Counted from the stretch's first letter, positions 36,213 through 46,530 are shown. The stretch: DNA of 64,000 nucleotides from Myxocyprinus asiaticus (GCF_019703515.2 NC_059393.1:14867001-14931000); one strand, 5' to 3'. A program made the numbers and translations. The notes: a model not told the origin generated them from the sequence alone.

Positions 36213-36930
36213 TTACCCTGATAAAGGAAAACCATTCAAGGCGTTTACATGACCATAAATGCTGTCTGCTTACTAAGCATAATAAGTGGAAGGTTGTGCA
36301 CGAAAATGTGCTCAGTGTAGCATGCATAGTGTGACTCATTTATAAATGCACCTATTTTGTCCAATTACCTCAGAAAAAGGGGGCCTCAGAAAACTTCCAA
36401 GGGATCTGACCTGACTGAAAATCGTGATAATTATTTTACAGTATTGACACTCCTTCTGTTTTAATGGGGGAGACTGTGAATATTGTATCTGTCAATGGGG
36501 CCCTTGGAGTCAAAGATGTTGCACAATTTTTTTTTCTTTACACCTGCGAACTTATGAGGCAATGATAGTAAATGCTGTTTAGGGAATGTGACGGAACGAC
36601 ATATCCATCCCTTGGATCATCGTCGCCCCACCATTTCAGAGGTCCGTTCAGCCAGGTTCACAACAGGAGTTGGAGGAGAGAGGAGGGGTGCATGATTATT
36701 CCCTGTTTGCAGCATGTCATGAGGCGCACCTGAAGTTAATGGAAAGCCTCATCACCGCTGCCTTTAAAAATCAATGTTATTAAGGCATTTTAAAATCCCA
36801 TTATGGTGTTCTCCTTGAACAAGTCATGCTTTTATGGGAATGCCCTGTCTTTAAAAGTGACCTTTTTCAGTTCGTCCCCCCGCATTTGGACAGTAAAAGA
36901 AAATATATTGAGGGGATAGAAAAATGTTTG
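36213..36930. other. Unique intronic sequence
   Basis: No gene. 36590-36840 has mixed composition and is a candidate conserved element (see findings). Confidence 0.4.
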
Positions 36931-36935
36931 GTCCT

Positions 36936-37246
36936 TGTAACACTTGGGAAATTCTCCCTAGCGAATGACCCTTGAGGTCGCTAAGAGGATTTAGACTTTT
37001 AGTTTGAAGTTCTGTGTTCTTGTTGTGCCTCTGTTCTCTGTGTTCCCCTTGATTGATCCCAGCTGTCTTGTTAACCTTGTTAGTATTGTATATTGTATAT
37101 ATCATGTTCTCTCTGTCTTTGTCAGTTTTTTTGTAACGGTTTGTTCCGTGGTTGAGTTTTGAGTTCTTTGTTTATTTCTTTGAGTTCTTTATTAAAAGCC
37201 TGCACATAGATCCTCCTTCTCTCGCCTCGTTCCTGCAAACGTTACA
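36936..37246 (+). repeat. 5' LTR (311 bp)
   Basis: Shares long blocks with the 3' LTR (for example gttccccttgattgat and ctcgcctcgttcctgcaaac). It has an extra segment near 36960-37015 and lacks a segment present near 39092-39105 of the partner. An attaaa poly-A-type signal lies near 37191. Confidence 0.9.
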
Positions 37247-37289
37247 GAACAACTGACCGATACTATGGATCTAGCAGATTTTCGACTGT

Positions 37290-38066
37290 TTGATCTCAAA
37301 TAAGGAGAGGGGACCATCGAGCAATATACCGAGCAGTTCTGCGGTCTCACCCAAGTTCTCAATTGGTGAGATATTGAAGGACTGCTATCGGTTCGGACTC
37401 AACGAGCCAGTGAAATCATGTCTGCCAGGAGGCAGATGTGATCTTTCTTTGGTTGAGTTCATGGACTATGCTCTGAGGCTCACATTCTCCCCTTACACTG
37501 TGGGGTATGGCAGTTATCCCATGCCGCTGCCAGTGCCCACACTTGCCACGGTCAATGAGGCAGTGCCCACGCCTGCCATGGTCAACAAGCCAGCACCCAT
37601 GCCAGCCATGGTCAGTGAGCCAGTGCCCACGCCTGCCACGGTCAGCGAGCCAGTGCCCACACCTGCCACGATCAACGAGCCAGTGCCCACGCCTGCCACA
37701 GTCAACGAGCCAGCTCCCACTCCTGCCACGATCAACAAGCCAGCACCCAAGCCTCGTTCCTCCCAGTGCCATTATACTCAACCACAGAGGCCGTTCCCAC
37801 AACAGTGCTCATGGCTGTCCGGAAGAGGAGGAGAAGAGCTCCTACTCCTCAGTCGCTGCCAGCGCTCATGGCCATGGAGGCTGTTCTCCTGTCACTGCCT
37901 GTGCTCACGACCATGGAGGTCGTTCCCCTGTCACTGCCTGTGCTCACGACCATGGAGGTCATTCCCCTGTCACTGCCTGTGCTCACGGCCATGGAGGCCG
38001 TTCCCCAGTCATTGCCAGCACTCACGGCAACGGAGGCCATTTCCCAGTCGCTGCCAGCACTCCTGA
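37290..38066 (+). pseudogene. Gag-like and proline-rich repeat frame of the LTR element
   Basis: The open frame is 258 codons. Around residues 28-75 it has the pattern of fish LTR-element gag proteins (a hydrophobic helix-rich stretch ending SPYTVG). This is followed by about seven 10-residue repeats of the form EPVPTPATVN (30-bp DNA unit, 37537-37750). The rest is basic and Cys-rich, likely a wrong-frame reading of the next repeat block. The gag-like similarity upstream of 37290 lies in another frame with a stop, so the gene is broken. It is a retroelement gene relic, not a host gene. Confidence 0.65.
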
Positions 38067-38401
38067 CCTCGGTGGCCATCAATGAGCCTGTCCAGTTCCC
38101 AGAGGCTGTCGACGATCCTATCCAGTTCCCCGAGTCTGTCAACAAGCCTGTTCAGTTACCTGAGGCTGTCGACGAGCCTGTCCAGTTCCCCGAGGCTGTC
38201 AACGAGCCTGTCCAGTTCCCCGAGGCTGTCGACGAGCCTGTCCAGTTCCCTGAAGCTGTCGACGAGCCTGTCCAGTTCCCCGAGGCTGTCCACGAGCCTG
38301 TCCAGTTCCCCGAGGCTGTCCACGAGCCTGTCCAGTTCCCTGTATTCATTGAGCCTCTCCAGTTCCCTGAGGCAGTCAACGAGTCCATCCAGCCCCCGTG
38401 A
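37766..38401 (+). pseudogene. Second repeat-rich frame of the LTR element
   Basis: The open frame is 211 codons, overlapping the previous one in a different phase. It contains 13-residue repeats from 39-bp units (catggagg starts at 37873, 37912, 37951, 37990). These are followed by about nine 10-residue repeats EAVDEPVQFP from 30-bp units (38085-38370). The composition (P, V, E) continues the theme of the first frame, suggesting that the two were once one reading frame and a frame change occurred. Function unknown; no enzyme motif. Confidence 0.6.
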
Positions 38402-38937
38402 CTTTTGAGCCTGTTCGGTCCCCTGTGATCATCAACGATTCTGTCCAGTCCCCAGCAGCTGTCGACTAGTCTGTTGCTCAATCCAGTGGTCAGCACCTGT
38501 CAGACACATGCTACCAGTCTGTTCAGTGTCCAGCGGCCAACCACTTCCAGTATGATCCCTGTCCAGTGGCTGTCATCTAGTCTGCTGACCCCTTTCCAGT
38601 GACCGCGTCCAGTCTGCTGATCCCTGTCCAGCAGCTTCGCCTTCTGAGTCTTCCAGAGCTCTGCCCTCTGAGTCTCCACCTCCTGTGGCTTCACCCCCTG
38701 TGGCTCCGCCCCCTGAGTCTCTACCTCCTGCTGCTCCGCCCCCTGAGTCTCCGCCTCCCTGGCTGCCATACCTCACTCCCTTTCTGGAGCCACTACTCTC
38801 TGGCCACCGGCTCCGCCCTAGTCCCCTGGTCTACACCTGTCTCCAGGCCCTCCACTGGCTCCATCATGAACTATTTTTTGTTGTTTTTGTTTTATGTGTT
38901 ATGGAATGTCAGGAGCCGCTCCTTAGATGGGGGGCTC

Positions 38938-39211
38938 TGTAACACTTGGGACATTCTGTGTTTTCCTTATTGTGTCTCTGTTCTCTGTGTTCCCCTTGAT
39001 TGATACCAGCTGTGTCTTGTTAACCTTATTAGTTCTTGTGTATATATTGCCCTTGTGTTCTCTCTGTCTTTGTCAGTTGTTTTCCTTGCCCGGATGTGAT
39101 GGTTTGTTCCGTAGTTGAGTTTTGAGTTCTTTATGTTTATTTCTTTGAGTTCTTTATTTAAAGCATACACATAGATCCTCCTCCTCTCGCCTCGTTCCTG
39201 CAAACGTTACA
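38938..39211 (+). repeat. 3' LTR (274 bp)
   Basis: Partner of 36936-37246. The two differ by several indels and scattered substitutions, so the insertion is not recent. Confidence 0.9.
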
Positions 39212-39553
39212 GTCCTCGTGTCTCTCAAACACTTTCCTGGCCCTTGAGTTGGAGTCTGTGTTGGACTAAAGATGCTGTGGGATAAAAAAGCTTAATTTCA
39301 GGTTACAGATGGCTGGGGAGGCTGCAAAAGGCGCTTTGTAAATTTGGGTAATCTTGTCACAAATCTCCACACAGCTCTTGGCCCTTTTTCATCCAGAACT
39401 GGGCCTGGTGTGTTGCTATAAGCAGTTTGTTTTGGATTGATAGAAAGCTCCTATTGGATTGCGATGCTGGGGAATGAATATTATAGAGTGTAAAGTAGAC
39501 TTTTCAGACAAGTCCTGTTTTCAACAATTAAAGAAGATAGCCTTAAATGTAAC

Positions 39554-39635
39554 TTTAAAGGAAAAGTTCACCCAAAAATAAAAATTCTGTCATCATTTAC
39601 TCACCCTAATTTTTGGATGAAATATCCCTTTCAAA
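39554..39635. mobile_element. Short copy of the TTTAAAGGGATAGTTCACCC family
   Basis: The left end tttaaaggaaaagttcaccc plus tctgtcatcatttactcacc is joined almost directly to the right end gatgaaatatccctttcaa. It is an internally deleted 82-bp copy. Confidence 0.7.
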
Positions 39636-40199
39636 TAAATATTCAGGGTTCTATACAAGTTAAGCTCAATCGATAGCATTTGTTGCATAAAGAAAATAGT
39701 AATTTCCACTCTTCCCTTCCTTTTTTAAAATAAATAAATACAAAATCAAGGTTACAGTGAGGTATTTACAATATAAGTGAATTGGGCCAATTTTTGAATA
39801 GTTTAAAGGCAGAAATGTGAAGCTTACAAATTTTTAAAAGCACTTACATTAATTCCTCTGTCAAAAGTTGTAAAATTGGATATAACTTTACACCGAAAAG
39901 GTTAGTAAGTGATTTCACACTGAAATCATGTTAACATGCAAACTGTTTACGTCTTGAAGCTATACTTTTGAAACAGTGAGTATTTTAATGTTTACGGATC
40001 AGCCTCATTCACTTCCATTGTACTGTCTCACTGTAACCCAAATTTTCTGCTTTTTTTAAAGACAAGGAGAGACAAATCGCAATACATTTTTGTTTTAATC
40101 AACATTGTGCTACAAATGCTGTCGATTTTTATAGTTCCACATCTTCATCTACCAATGAAGATATTAGAAACTTTGTGGAATCATTAGAACTCCTTAAGC

Positions 40200-41061
40200 T
40201 GATGACTGAGCAAAAAAATTCTCTTGATTCTGAGATAACCTTGGAGGAGCTTGAAGAGATAATTAAGGCCTTGACTACAGGCAAGGCTCTGGGGCCAGAT
40301 GGCTTTGCCGCTGAATTTTTTTAGATCTTATGCTACAGAACTGTTAGAAATGTATACAGAATCATTAAAGAATGGAAAGCTTCCGCCAACCATGACACAA
40401 GCCAGGATTAGTCTGATTCTTAAAAAGAACAAAGATCCAAGTGAGTGTAAGAGTTACCGTCCAATTTCCCTGATCCAGCTAGACGTAAAAATATTGTCAA
40501 AAAGTCTGGCTAACCGATTAAGTAAAGGTATGACATCTCTTATACATACAGATCAGGTGGGGTTTATTCGGGGCCGCAGCTCTTCTGATAACATCAGGCG
40601 TTTCATCAATATCATGTGGTCAGTGGCGAATAATCAGACTCCGGTCGCAGCCATCTCACTTGACGCTGAAAAGGCGTATGATATGGTAGAATGGGATTAT
40701 CTTTTTAAGATTTTGGAAATATATGGGTTTGGGAGTACATTTATAGGATGGATTAAGTTACTTTATAGACACCCGGTAGCGGCGGTACAAACAAATGGAT
40801 TAATTTCAAAATATTTTACTCGAATAGGGGCACCCGGCAGGGTTACCCTCTTTCCCCATTATTGTTCTGTCTTGCCATGGAACCATTAGCAGCCGTGATA
40901 AGAAAGGAGGATGATTTTCCAGGGGTGATGGAGGGAGGTGTGGCGCATAAGCTTCTGCTTTACGCAGATGATATTTTATTATTCGTCTCTGACCCTACTA
41001 GATCTATGCCTTGCCTACACAGAATTATTAATCCCTTTTCTAAGTTCTCAGGATACAGAGT
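40200..41061 (+). pseudogene. LINE reverse-transcriptase fragment (RT core with YADD), frameshifted
   Basis: Reverse transcriptase of the L1/Tx1 kind. Readable in order are KALGPDGFAAEFF, SLILKKNKDPSECKSYRPIS (RT block 1), QVGFIRGRSSSDNI, AAISLDAEKAYDMVEW (block with catalytic Asp), YPLSPLLFCLAMEPLA, and LLYADDILLF with the YADD catalytic pair. Breaks: a run of seven T near 40315-40322 introduces a stop and frame change, and a second frame change lies near 40827. The gene is then cut at 41061 by the Tc1 element and resumes at 42716 (NWSKSEALALT). Endonuclease and N-terminal parts are absent. The enzyme is dead. Confidence 0.88.
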
Positions 41062-41063
41062 TA

Positions 41064-42713
41064 CAGTGTATCCGGAAAGTATTCACAGCGCTTCACTTTT
41101 TCCACATATTGTTATGTTACAGCCTTATTCCAAAATGGATTAAATTCATTATTTTCCTCAAAATTCTACAAACAATACCCCATAATGACAACGTGAAAGC
41201 AGTTTGTTTGAAATCTTTGCAAATTTATTAAATACAAAATGAAGAAAAAAAAAACAAAAAAACATGTACATAAGTATTCACAGCCTTTGCTCAATACTTT
41301 GTTGAAGCACCTTTGGCACCAATTACAGCCTCAAGTCTTTTTGAGTATGATGCTACAAGCTTGGCACACCTATTTTTGGGCAGTTTCTCCCATTCTTCTT
41401 TGCAGGACCTCTCAAGCTCCATCAGGTTGGATGGGAAACGTTGTTGCACAGCCATTTTCAGATCTCTCCAGAGATGTTCAATCAGGTTCAAGTCTGGGTT
41501 CTGGCTGGGCCACTCAAGGACATTCACAGAGTTGTCCCGGAGCCAGTCCTTTGCTATCTTGGCTGTGTGCTTAGGGTCGTTGTCCTGTTGGAAGATGAAC
41601 CTTCGCCCCAGTCTGAGGTCCAGAGCGCTCTGGAGCAGGTTTTCATCAAGGATGTTTCTGTACATTGCTGCATTCATCTTTCCCTCGATCCTGACTAGTC
41701 TCCCAGTTCCTGCCACTGAAAAACATCCCCACAGCATGATGCTGCCACCACCATGCTTCACTGTAGGGATGGTATTGACCAGGTGATGAGCGGTGCCTGG
41801 TTTCCTCCAGACATGACGCTTGCCATTCAGGCCAAAGAGTTCAATCTTTATTTCATCAGACCAGAGAATTTTGTTTCTCATGGTCTGAGAGTCCTTCAGG
41901 TGCCTTTTGGCAAACTCAAGGCGGACTGTCATGTGCCTTTTACTGAGGAGGGGCTTCTATCTGGCCACTCTACCATATAGGCCTGATTGGTGGAGTGCTG
42001 CAGAGATGGTTGTTCTTCTGGAAGGTTCTCCTCTCTCCACAGAGAAACGCTGGAGCTCTGTCAGAGTGACCATCAGGTTCTTGGTCACCTCCCAGACTAA
42101 GGCCCTTCTCCCCCGATCGCTCAGTTTGGCCGGGTGGCCAGCTCTAGGAAGAATCCGGGTGGTTCCAAACTTCTTCCATTTATGGATGATGGAGGCCACT
42201 GTGCTCATTGGGACCTTCAATGCTGCAGAAATTTTTCTGTACCCTTCCTCATATCTGTGCCTCAATACAGTCCTGTCTCGGAGGTCTGCAGGCAATTCCT
42301 TGGACTTCATGGCTTGGTTTGTGCTCTGACATGCACTGTTAACTGTGGGACCTTATATAGACAGGTGTGTGCCTTTCCAAATCATGTCCAATCAACTGAA
42401 TTTACCACAGGTGGACTCCAATTGTAGAAAAATCTCAAGGATGATCAGTGGAAACAGGATGCACCTGAGCTCAATTTTGAGTGTCATGGCAAAGGCTGTG
42501 AATACTTATGTACATGTGATTTTTTTTTTTTTTCGTTTTTTATTTTTAATACATTTGCAAAGATTTCAAACAAACTTCTTTCACGTTGTCATTATGGGGT
42601 ATTGTTTGTAGAATTTTGAGGAAAATAATGATTTTAATCCATTTTGGAATAAGGCTGTAACATAACAAAATGTGGAAAAAGTGAAGCGTTGTGAATACTT
42701 TCCGGATGCACTG
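41064..42713 (-). mobile_element. Nearly intact Tc1-like transposon (1650 bp, long inverted repeats, TA target)
   Basis: The ends are cagtgtatccggaaagtatt and, inverted, cagtgcatccggaaagtatt. The inverted similarity continues for roughly 200 bp inward (to aaatctttgcaaat), with few differences. TA occurs at both outer edges (41062-41063 and 42714-42715). The length and layout are those of full-length fish Tc1 elements with long terminal repeats. It lies inside the LINE reverse-transcriptase gene. Confidence 0.95.
41291..42310 (-). pseudogene. Tc1 transposase, full length with one in-frame nonsense codon
   Basis: The transposase cuts the element at its inverted repeats and inserts it at TA. 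From MKSKELPADLRDR at 42310 the N-terminal paired-like helix-turn-helix part (residues 1-115; YRKISAALKVPMSTVASII) runs to a TAG at 41957-41959. The same frame resumes with KPLLSKRH and continues uninterrupted to 41291. The catalytic DD34E triad is present: [22 protein letters not shown], and [10 protein letters not shown], with 34 residues between the second Asp and the Glu. Total length is about 339 codons, as in intact family members (about 340). Only this one stop disables it, as far as I can see. Confidence 0.93.
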
Positions 42714-42972
42714 TAATTGGTCTAAATCTGAAGCTTTGGCTCTGACAGCGTACTGCCTGATAACGGCTTTTCAGCTGGGTGCCTTCCAGTGGCCCGAACA
42801 GGGCATTAAATAATTTGATATTTTATTTTATATATATATATATATAATGTGTGTGTGTGCGTGTTTTTGTTTTGCTCTTGTATATATGTTTTGTAGGAAT
42901 CAATAAAAAATGTTAATTACAAATGCTGTCGATTGAACTTAACTTGTATTGAACCCAGAATATTCCTTTGAG

Positions 42973-45060
42973 TCGCTTTATAAAACTGCTGTACTGCTCC
43001 AGTAATCAAACAGACTGCGCCTACAGTACTCTGTTTAAAGTTCTATATAACATCCCCAGGTAGGCATTAATGGGAGCAAAGGCAAACCCTTTCAACATTC
43101 TTTGATCCTGCAGCAAAGTCCTTTGAATCCTTGAACAATGGACATAAGAAGAAAAACAAACAGAAAATCACCTTTTTTTCTCTCTGTTTTGCTCAAGTTT
43201 TTTGAATATGAAATCAGCTGAGAAAACTTCAACCTTTACAGGGATAATAATAGTAATAAAAAATTGTTGAGCGAAATACAGAGCACAACAACTGTGATGA
43301 CAGAGGCATCTAATCCAACAAATACCATTCTTATCAGGCTTTAGTAGATTACTGTGAGCCTTCCTCCTCTTGAATCCCTGCTTGCCAGACACCTCTCCAC
43401 AGCCTAAGGTCCAGGGATCAATAGGGTTGCATTGATCTCTCTCTCTTTCTCACTCTTGTAGCTGCCTCCACTTTAATTGTTGATGCATTTTACTTCCTCC
43501 CTGCAACCACTGCTAGGCACTGTAACCAAGCGGGCACCCGTAAAGCAAATAAAAAAAGAAAATAAATAATAAATTAAAAAAACCCAGACTGATTTCCCTG
43601 TGAAATTGGAAACAGTAGGTTGAGTTTTCTTTAACTGAAATTGGTCTGTGCTTACTGAAATTTAAAACACTGCCCCCAGTGGCCAAAGCAGTAAGTGTTG
43701 TTAGGCATATGGGCACATGTCCAATTTTGTGGGTGAAATGTCCATAGAGGGGCGTCAAAAGCGAGTTGTGAAGCAAGTTGTTTTCAGATGTACAGGCTGT
43801 AATACAGTTAAAAGGAATGCACATTTTATAAACCGTACCCTTAAAACAAACCCCAAACATAAACCATCAGCGGAGTAAAAATTTTATGTTAGAGGGAAAA
43901 ATGCAACCTTTGAATCACGGTCATCACAGATTATGCAAATTCAATTTCTTCCTGATTTCAATGCGGGATCCGAACCCAGGTCTCCCAGACTGCTGACACA
44001 ACGGGCTTCCAGTCACACCACAAGGGAAGGTAAACACACTTGAAAAGATGCAAATATATCTGATTGTTGTCAGTGAGTCGGCATAATATGGTCCTTGGGT
44101 CCTACAAAAATTTGTCAAAATTTTCCCGCTCCCACCCACTCGTAAAAAAAAGAGAAGAAAAATAAAACTGCAGGCAAAGGGGGAAGGTGCTTTTCCCTCA
44201 CTGTCGCATGCAACCGAAAACATTGCAAAATATCTGATTTACCTTTTCTTTAATAAAGCATTTACATCTGTAGCACTAAGGGATCCGCCTTCATGCTAAG
44301 ACATTTTGCCTCAGAGTGGTACTTTCCACAGCATGGAGCACAAAGAAGAATTTGTTTGAATTAGCCACCAACCCTGTGCTGTAAATCGTACATTTTTTCA
44401 TTGCTCTTGTGCAACAAACAAATTACAATCTGTACATAAAATACATTTGAGTAACTTTTATTTTATTTTTCAAAATTTAAACTCACGTACTGTGCCACAC
44501 TCTGTCACGCTGGGTCCCGCAGTAGTCCCGCAGGAGTGCAGGCCTCTAACTGGTACTTTCAGAAACAACATGCCAACTTCCTGTGTGGTCATGTTGAAAA
44601 AAAACTTGCTTGTCAGACAGGTCAGAGTTCCTTTAAGGCAAGTCAGCTCACTCTGCAGCCATATTGGTAAGGTCTCTGGGCAGCTCTGTGTTATGCTACA
44701 TTCAAGTGCCCCTTCGAAGTTCGTTCTTACGAGTTTGGAAGTCGTAAGTACTGTGTGATGTGCATTCAAGTGATTTTGGTAGGGGAAAAAAATGGATGTG
44801 TTGGGCAGTTTTCCTCTCTCATTTCCACTCACTGACAAACATAGGAAGCTTTTTTAGTGCTGCTGCAATAAAATGATGAGCAAAGTGTGCATTCGTGTGT
44901 GTAACTGATGCTTAATCTGTGTATTTTATTATTCTTGTGCTCACAGAGATTGATGGTAAATGTGGTTTTGTCTCACTGGCCTGTCTCTTCGTATACCGAC
45001 TAAACGATCAGTGTTTTCTGGCAAGATTTATTGCAATTCTTCATCAACAGTAAACAAAGT
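42973..45060. other. Mostly unique intronic sequence with repeat fragments
   Basis: 43965-44030 read on the minus strand ends in a B-box-like gggttcggatccc, a possible SINE head. About 44620-44790 contains attcaagtg words facing each other, as at miniature-element ends. No gene is supported. Confidence 0.4.
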
Positions 45061-45068
45061 CCATAAAT

Positions 45069-45773
45069 TAGGGATGCACAAAATATTGGTGGCCATATCG
45101 GTATCGGCTGATAAGAAAATTTGGCCTATATATTAAAGCCAATAAATTATGGCTTTTTCAGGCACATACTACTCGCCGTGTGGGTTTTGATTGGTGCCTT
45201 CTGGCTTTGCTTTAGAGGATCATACTGGATCTGAGTAAACACTCCATCATACAGTATTTATTTATGTCACATGCATTTTGTTTCTTTTTTCTTTTTGTTC
45301 AGTATTGTTGTGTTTACAGTGAGACTTGTTTGCGTTCCTTAGTTTTGTCTTTTCACATGTTTGAATCAAGTGCAATGCACTGTATTTATAAAAGTAGCTC
45401 ACTCATCAAATGAACTTTAAATTGTCATTATGCTTTTTTTTTTTTAAATAATTTCTTAATTGAACTGGTTCAAAGTAGGCTACATTTGGAAAATGATTTA
45501 ATAGTTTTAAATGTTTCTTGCAGGTTCCTTGTTTTCTGCAATTGAAGTTGTTTTAAATTAAAAACAATAATTCACTTTACATGATTGATTTCATTAGAAG
45601 TGCTCCAGATATGGCTTTATAACGTGAGCCTCTTGTTTTTGTAATCAGACACACAAAATGTAGATTTATATCCAGACATAGATTTATCTGAAAATATATC
45701 GCTTATCGGTCTCCAAATACACTGAATTATCGGTTATCGGTATCGGCCAAAATTTCCATATAGGTGCATCCTA
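45069..45773. mobile_element. hAT-type element (TAGGGATGCAC...GTGCATCCTA) with perfect 8-bp target duplication
   Basis: Starts tagggatgcacaaaatattg and ends ggtgcatccta. The 8-bp direct repeat ccataaat flanks it exactly (45061-45068 and 45774-45781). Subterminal gccatatcggtatcggctg on the left and ggttatcggtatcggcc on the right are inverted. It is 705 bp, non-coding, and ends 335 bp before the CELF exon. Confidence 0.92.
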
Positions 45774-46065
45774 CCATAAATTGTAAATTATGGATTAAAT
45801 TGTAAGTAAATTGTACCATCAACATTTACAATTACAACTTATGATCAAAGATTGCTTCCTCAAAAAAATTTGAATTGCGCCTGTGGCACCTCACAGCTCC
45901 CTCTAGTGATGGCCCTGGTGCCAATGCCACTTTTTAATGAATTAATTTAAAGGGATGCAGATCTTTGCGTTTGATCAAAACTCAGGCAGGATTGTTTTGT
46001 GTTGGACAGAGGCTCAGTAGTTTGAGGTTGTTAGCTTATTGCAGTGACAGCGGTTGTCTGTACCT

Positions 46066-46108
46066 GAACTAACCCTGTATCTTGTCTCTGCTGTTTTTCT
46101 ATTTCCAG
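46066..46108 (+). promoter_or_regulatory. Branch point, pyrimidine tract and 3' splice site of the CELF exon
   Basis: A near-consensus branch site (actaac, branch A about 46072) lies about 37 nt before the exon. It is followed by a T/C-rich tract and ends in tttccag. The spacing and composition are those of a strong vertebrate 3' splice site, which supports the exon call independently of the peptide match. Confidence 0.8.
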
Positions 46109-46157
46109 ATGACTCGCCCCATCCAGGTGAAGCCAGCTGACAGCGAGAGCCGTGGAG
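46109..46157 (+). CDS. celf4/5: Internal coding exon of a CELF3-6 subfamily RNA-binding protein (CELF4/CELF5-like)
   Basis: The 49-base exon reads MTRPIQVKPADSESRG plus one base (phase 1 end). This peptide is the short linker that follows RRM1 and precedes RRM2 in CELF (CUGBP/Elav-like) proteins, which bind UG-rich RNA and control alternative splicing, translation and mRNA stability, largely in neurons. The core RPIQVKPADSESRG fits CELF3, 4, 5 and 6; CELF1/2 differ here. A 49-nt exon at this place is the usual CELF gene structure. It is bounded by tttccag on the left and GAG|gtactt on the right. Residue 2 is Thr; from memory mammalian CELF4 has Asn and CELF5 has Ala, so CELF5 is plausible, whereas the very long introns favour CELF4. 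No RRM2 or RRM1 exon was seen in the window. Family assignment is strong; the paralogue is uncertain. Confidence 0.9.
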
Positions 46158-46163
46158 GTACTT
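46158..46163 (+). promoter_or_regulatory. 5' splice site after the CELF exon
   Basis: The exon end GAG is followed by gtactt. The GT is present and the exon side matches the consensus; the intron side (gtactt rather than gtaagt) is weaker than ideal. A weak donor on a 49-nt exon may make it sensitive to splicing enhancers, which is inference. Confidence 0.75.
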
Positions 46164-46314
46164 CTTTTATCTTTTGTCTTCCCCTAGCTTTTTTTATATG
46201 TATATGTACATGTACTTCAATACTTCATCCTCCTTTCCCTCACTCACCTGCATTCATCTTTTTGCAACTCTTTAGTTCTGTTCCAAAAACTGTCTACATA
46301 GGCACCTGCCTTCT

Positions 46315-46530
46315 AAGAAGCTGTTCACACAGAACATGTTTTTGCATCCATCTGCTCTGTTTTGTTATTGTTTTTCTATGTACACATTCACGAGATGGAA
46401 GTTTTTGACCATCGCGCAGCATCTCACAGTTTTTTCCATGTCTTAAGATGGCGTGTCGAGTTAAAACTTTTAGAATCACATCTCGAGACACGCAATTGCT
46501 TTTCTTTTTGTTGCTCTGTTCGTAAAAATG
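46315..46530 (+). repeat. Dispersed repeat with gacagcatgtc core (GTTCACACAGAACATG end)
   Basis: Left edge agctgttcacacagaacatg, then ttttgcat, then aagatggcgtgtcgagttaa and acatctcgagacacgc. It has the same order as 54590-54784 and 60740-61024. It lies 160 bp downstream of the exon. Confidence 0.6.

Larger units (their letters stand above)
36936..39211 (+). mobile_element. Non-autonomous LTR retrotransposon with 5-bp target duplication
   Basis: Two direct repeats (36936-37246 and 38938-39211) both start tgtaacacttggga and end gcaaacgttaca, with TG...CA edges. The flanks are gtcct on both sides (36931-36935 and 39212-39216). A purine-rich agatgggggg lies just before the right LTR, as a polypurine tract should. 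The 1.69-kb interior has gag-like and repeat-rich frames but no protease, reverse transcriptase or integrase, so it would need enzymes from another element. No env is present. Confidence 0.92.
40128..42918 (+). mobile_element. 5'-truncated L1/Tx1-type LINE with 16-bp target duplication
   Basis: The perfect 16-bp repeat acaaatgctgtcgatt stands at 40112-40127 and 42919-42934. Between them are a partial reverse-transcriptase gene, a 3' tail with (TA)n(TG)n, and an end aatcaataaaaaatgttaatt. Without the nested Tc1 element the LINE is about 1.14 kb, so most of the 5' half is missing, as is usual for target-primed insertion. Confidence 0.9.
39634..42972. mobile_element. TTAA-type miniature element (GGAATATTCTGGGTT family), copy B, split by a LINE
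   Basis: The left end aatattcagggttctataca, then agttaagctcaatcgatagc, is matched by an inverted right end at about 42930-42972 (gctgtcgattgaacttaact, then gaacccagaatattccttt). The parts add up to about 530 bp once 40128-42934 is left out. Internal phrases match copy A at 18928-20050. The outer TTAA is eroded. Confidence 0.75.

Noticed and set aside
37290..38066. A 258-codon frame that looks like a host proline-rich protein
   Set aside because: It lies between two direct repeats with TG...CA edges and a gtcct target duplication, so it belongs to an LTR retroelement; its tail is a wrong-frame reading.
41313..41786. Plus-strand frame of 157 codons
   Set aside because: It is the antisense reading of the Tc1 transposase gene.
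43165..43392. Possible exon on the minus strand (RRKAHSNLLKPD...)
   Set aside because: Short, no recognised domain, no clear splice sites; treated as chance.
46082..46408. A 108-codon frame running through the CELF exon
   Set aside because: Only the 49 exon bases are coding; the frame reads through the acceptor and the donor into intron.
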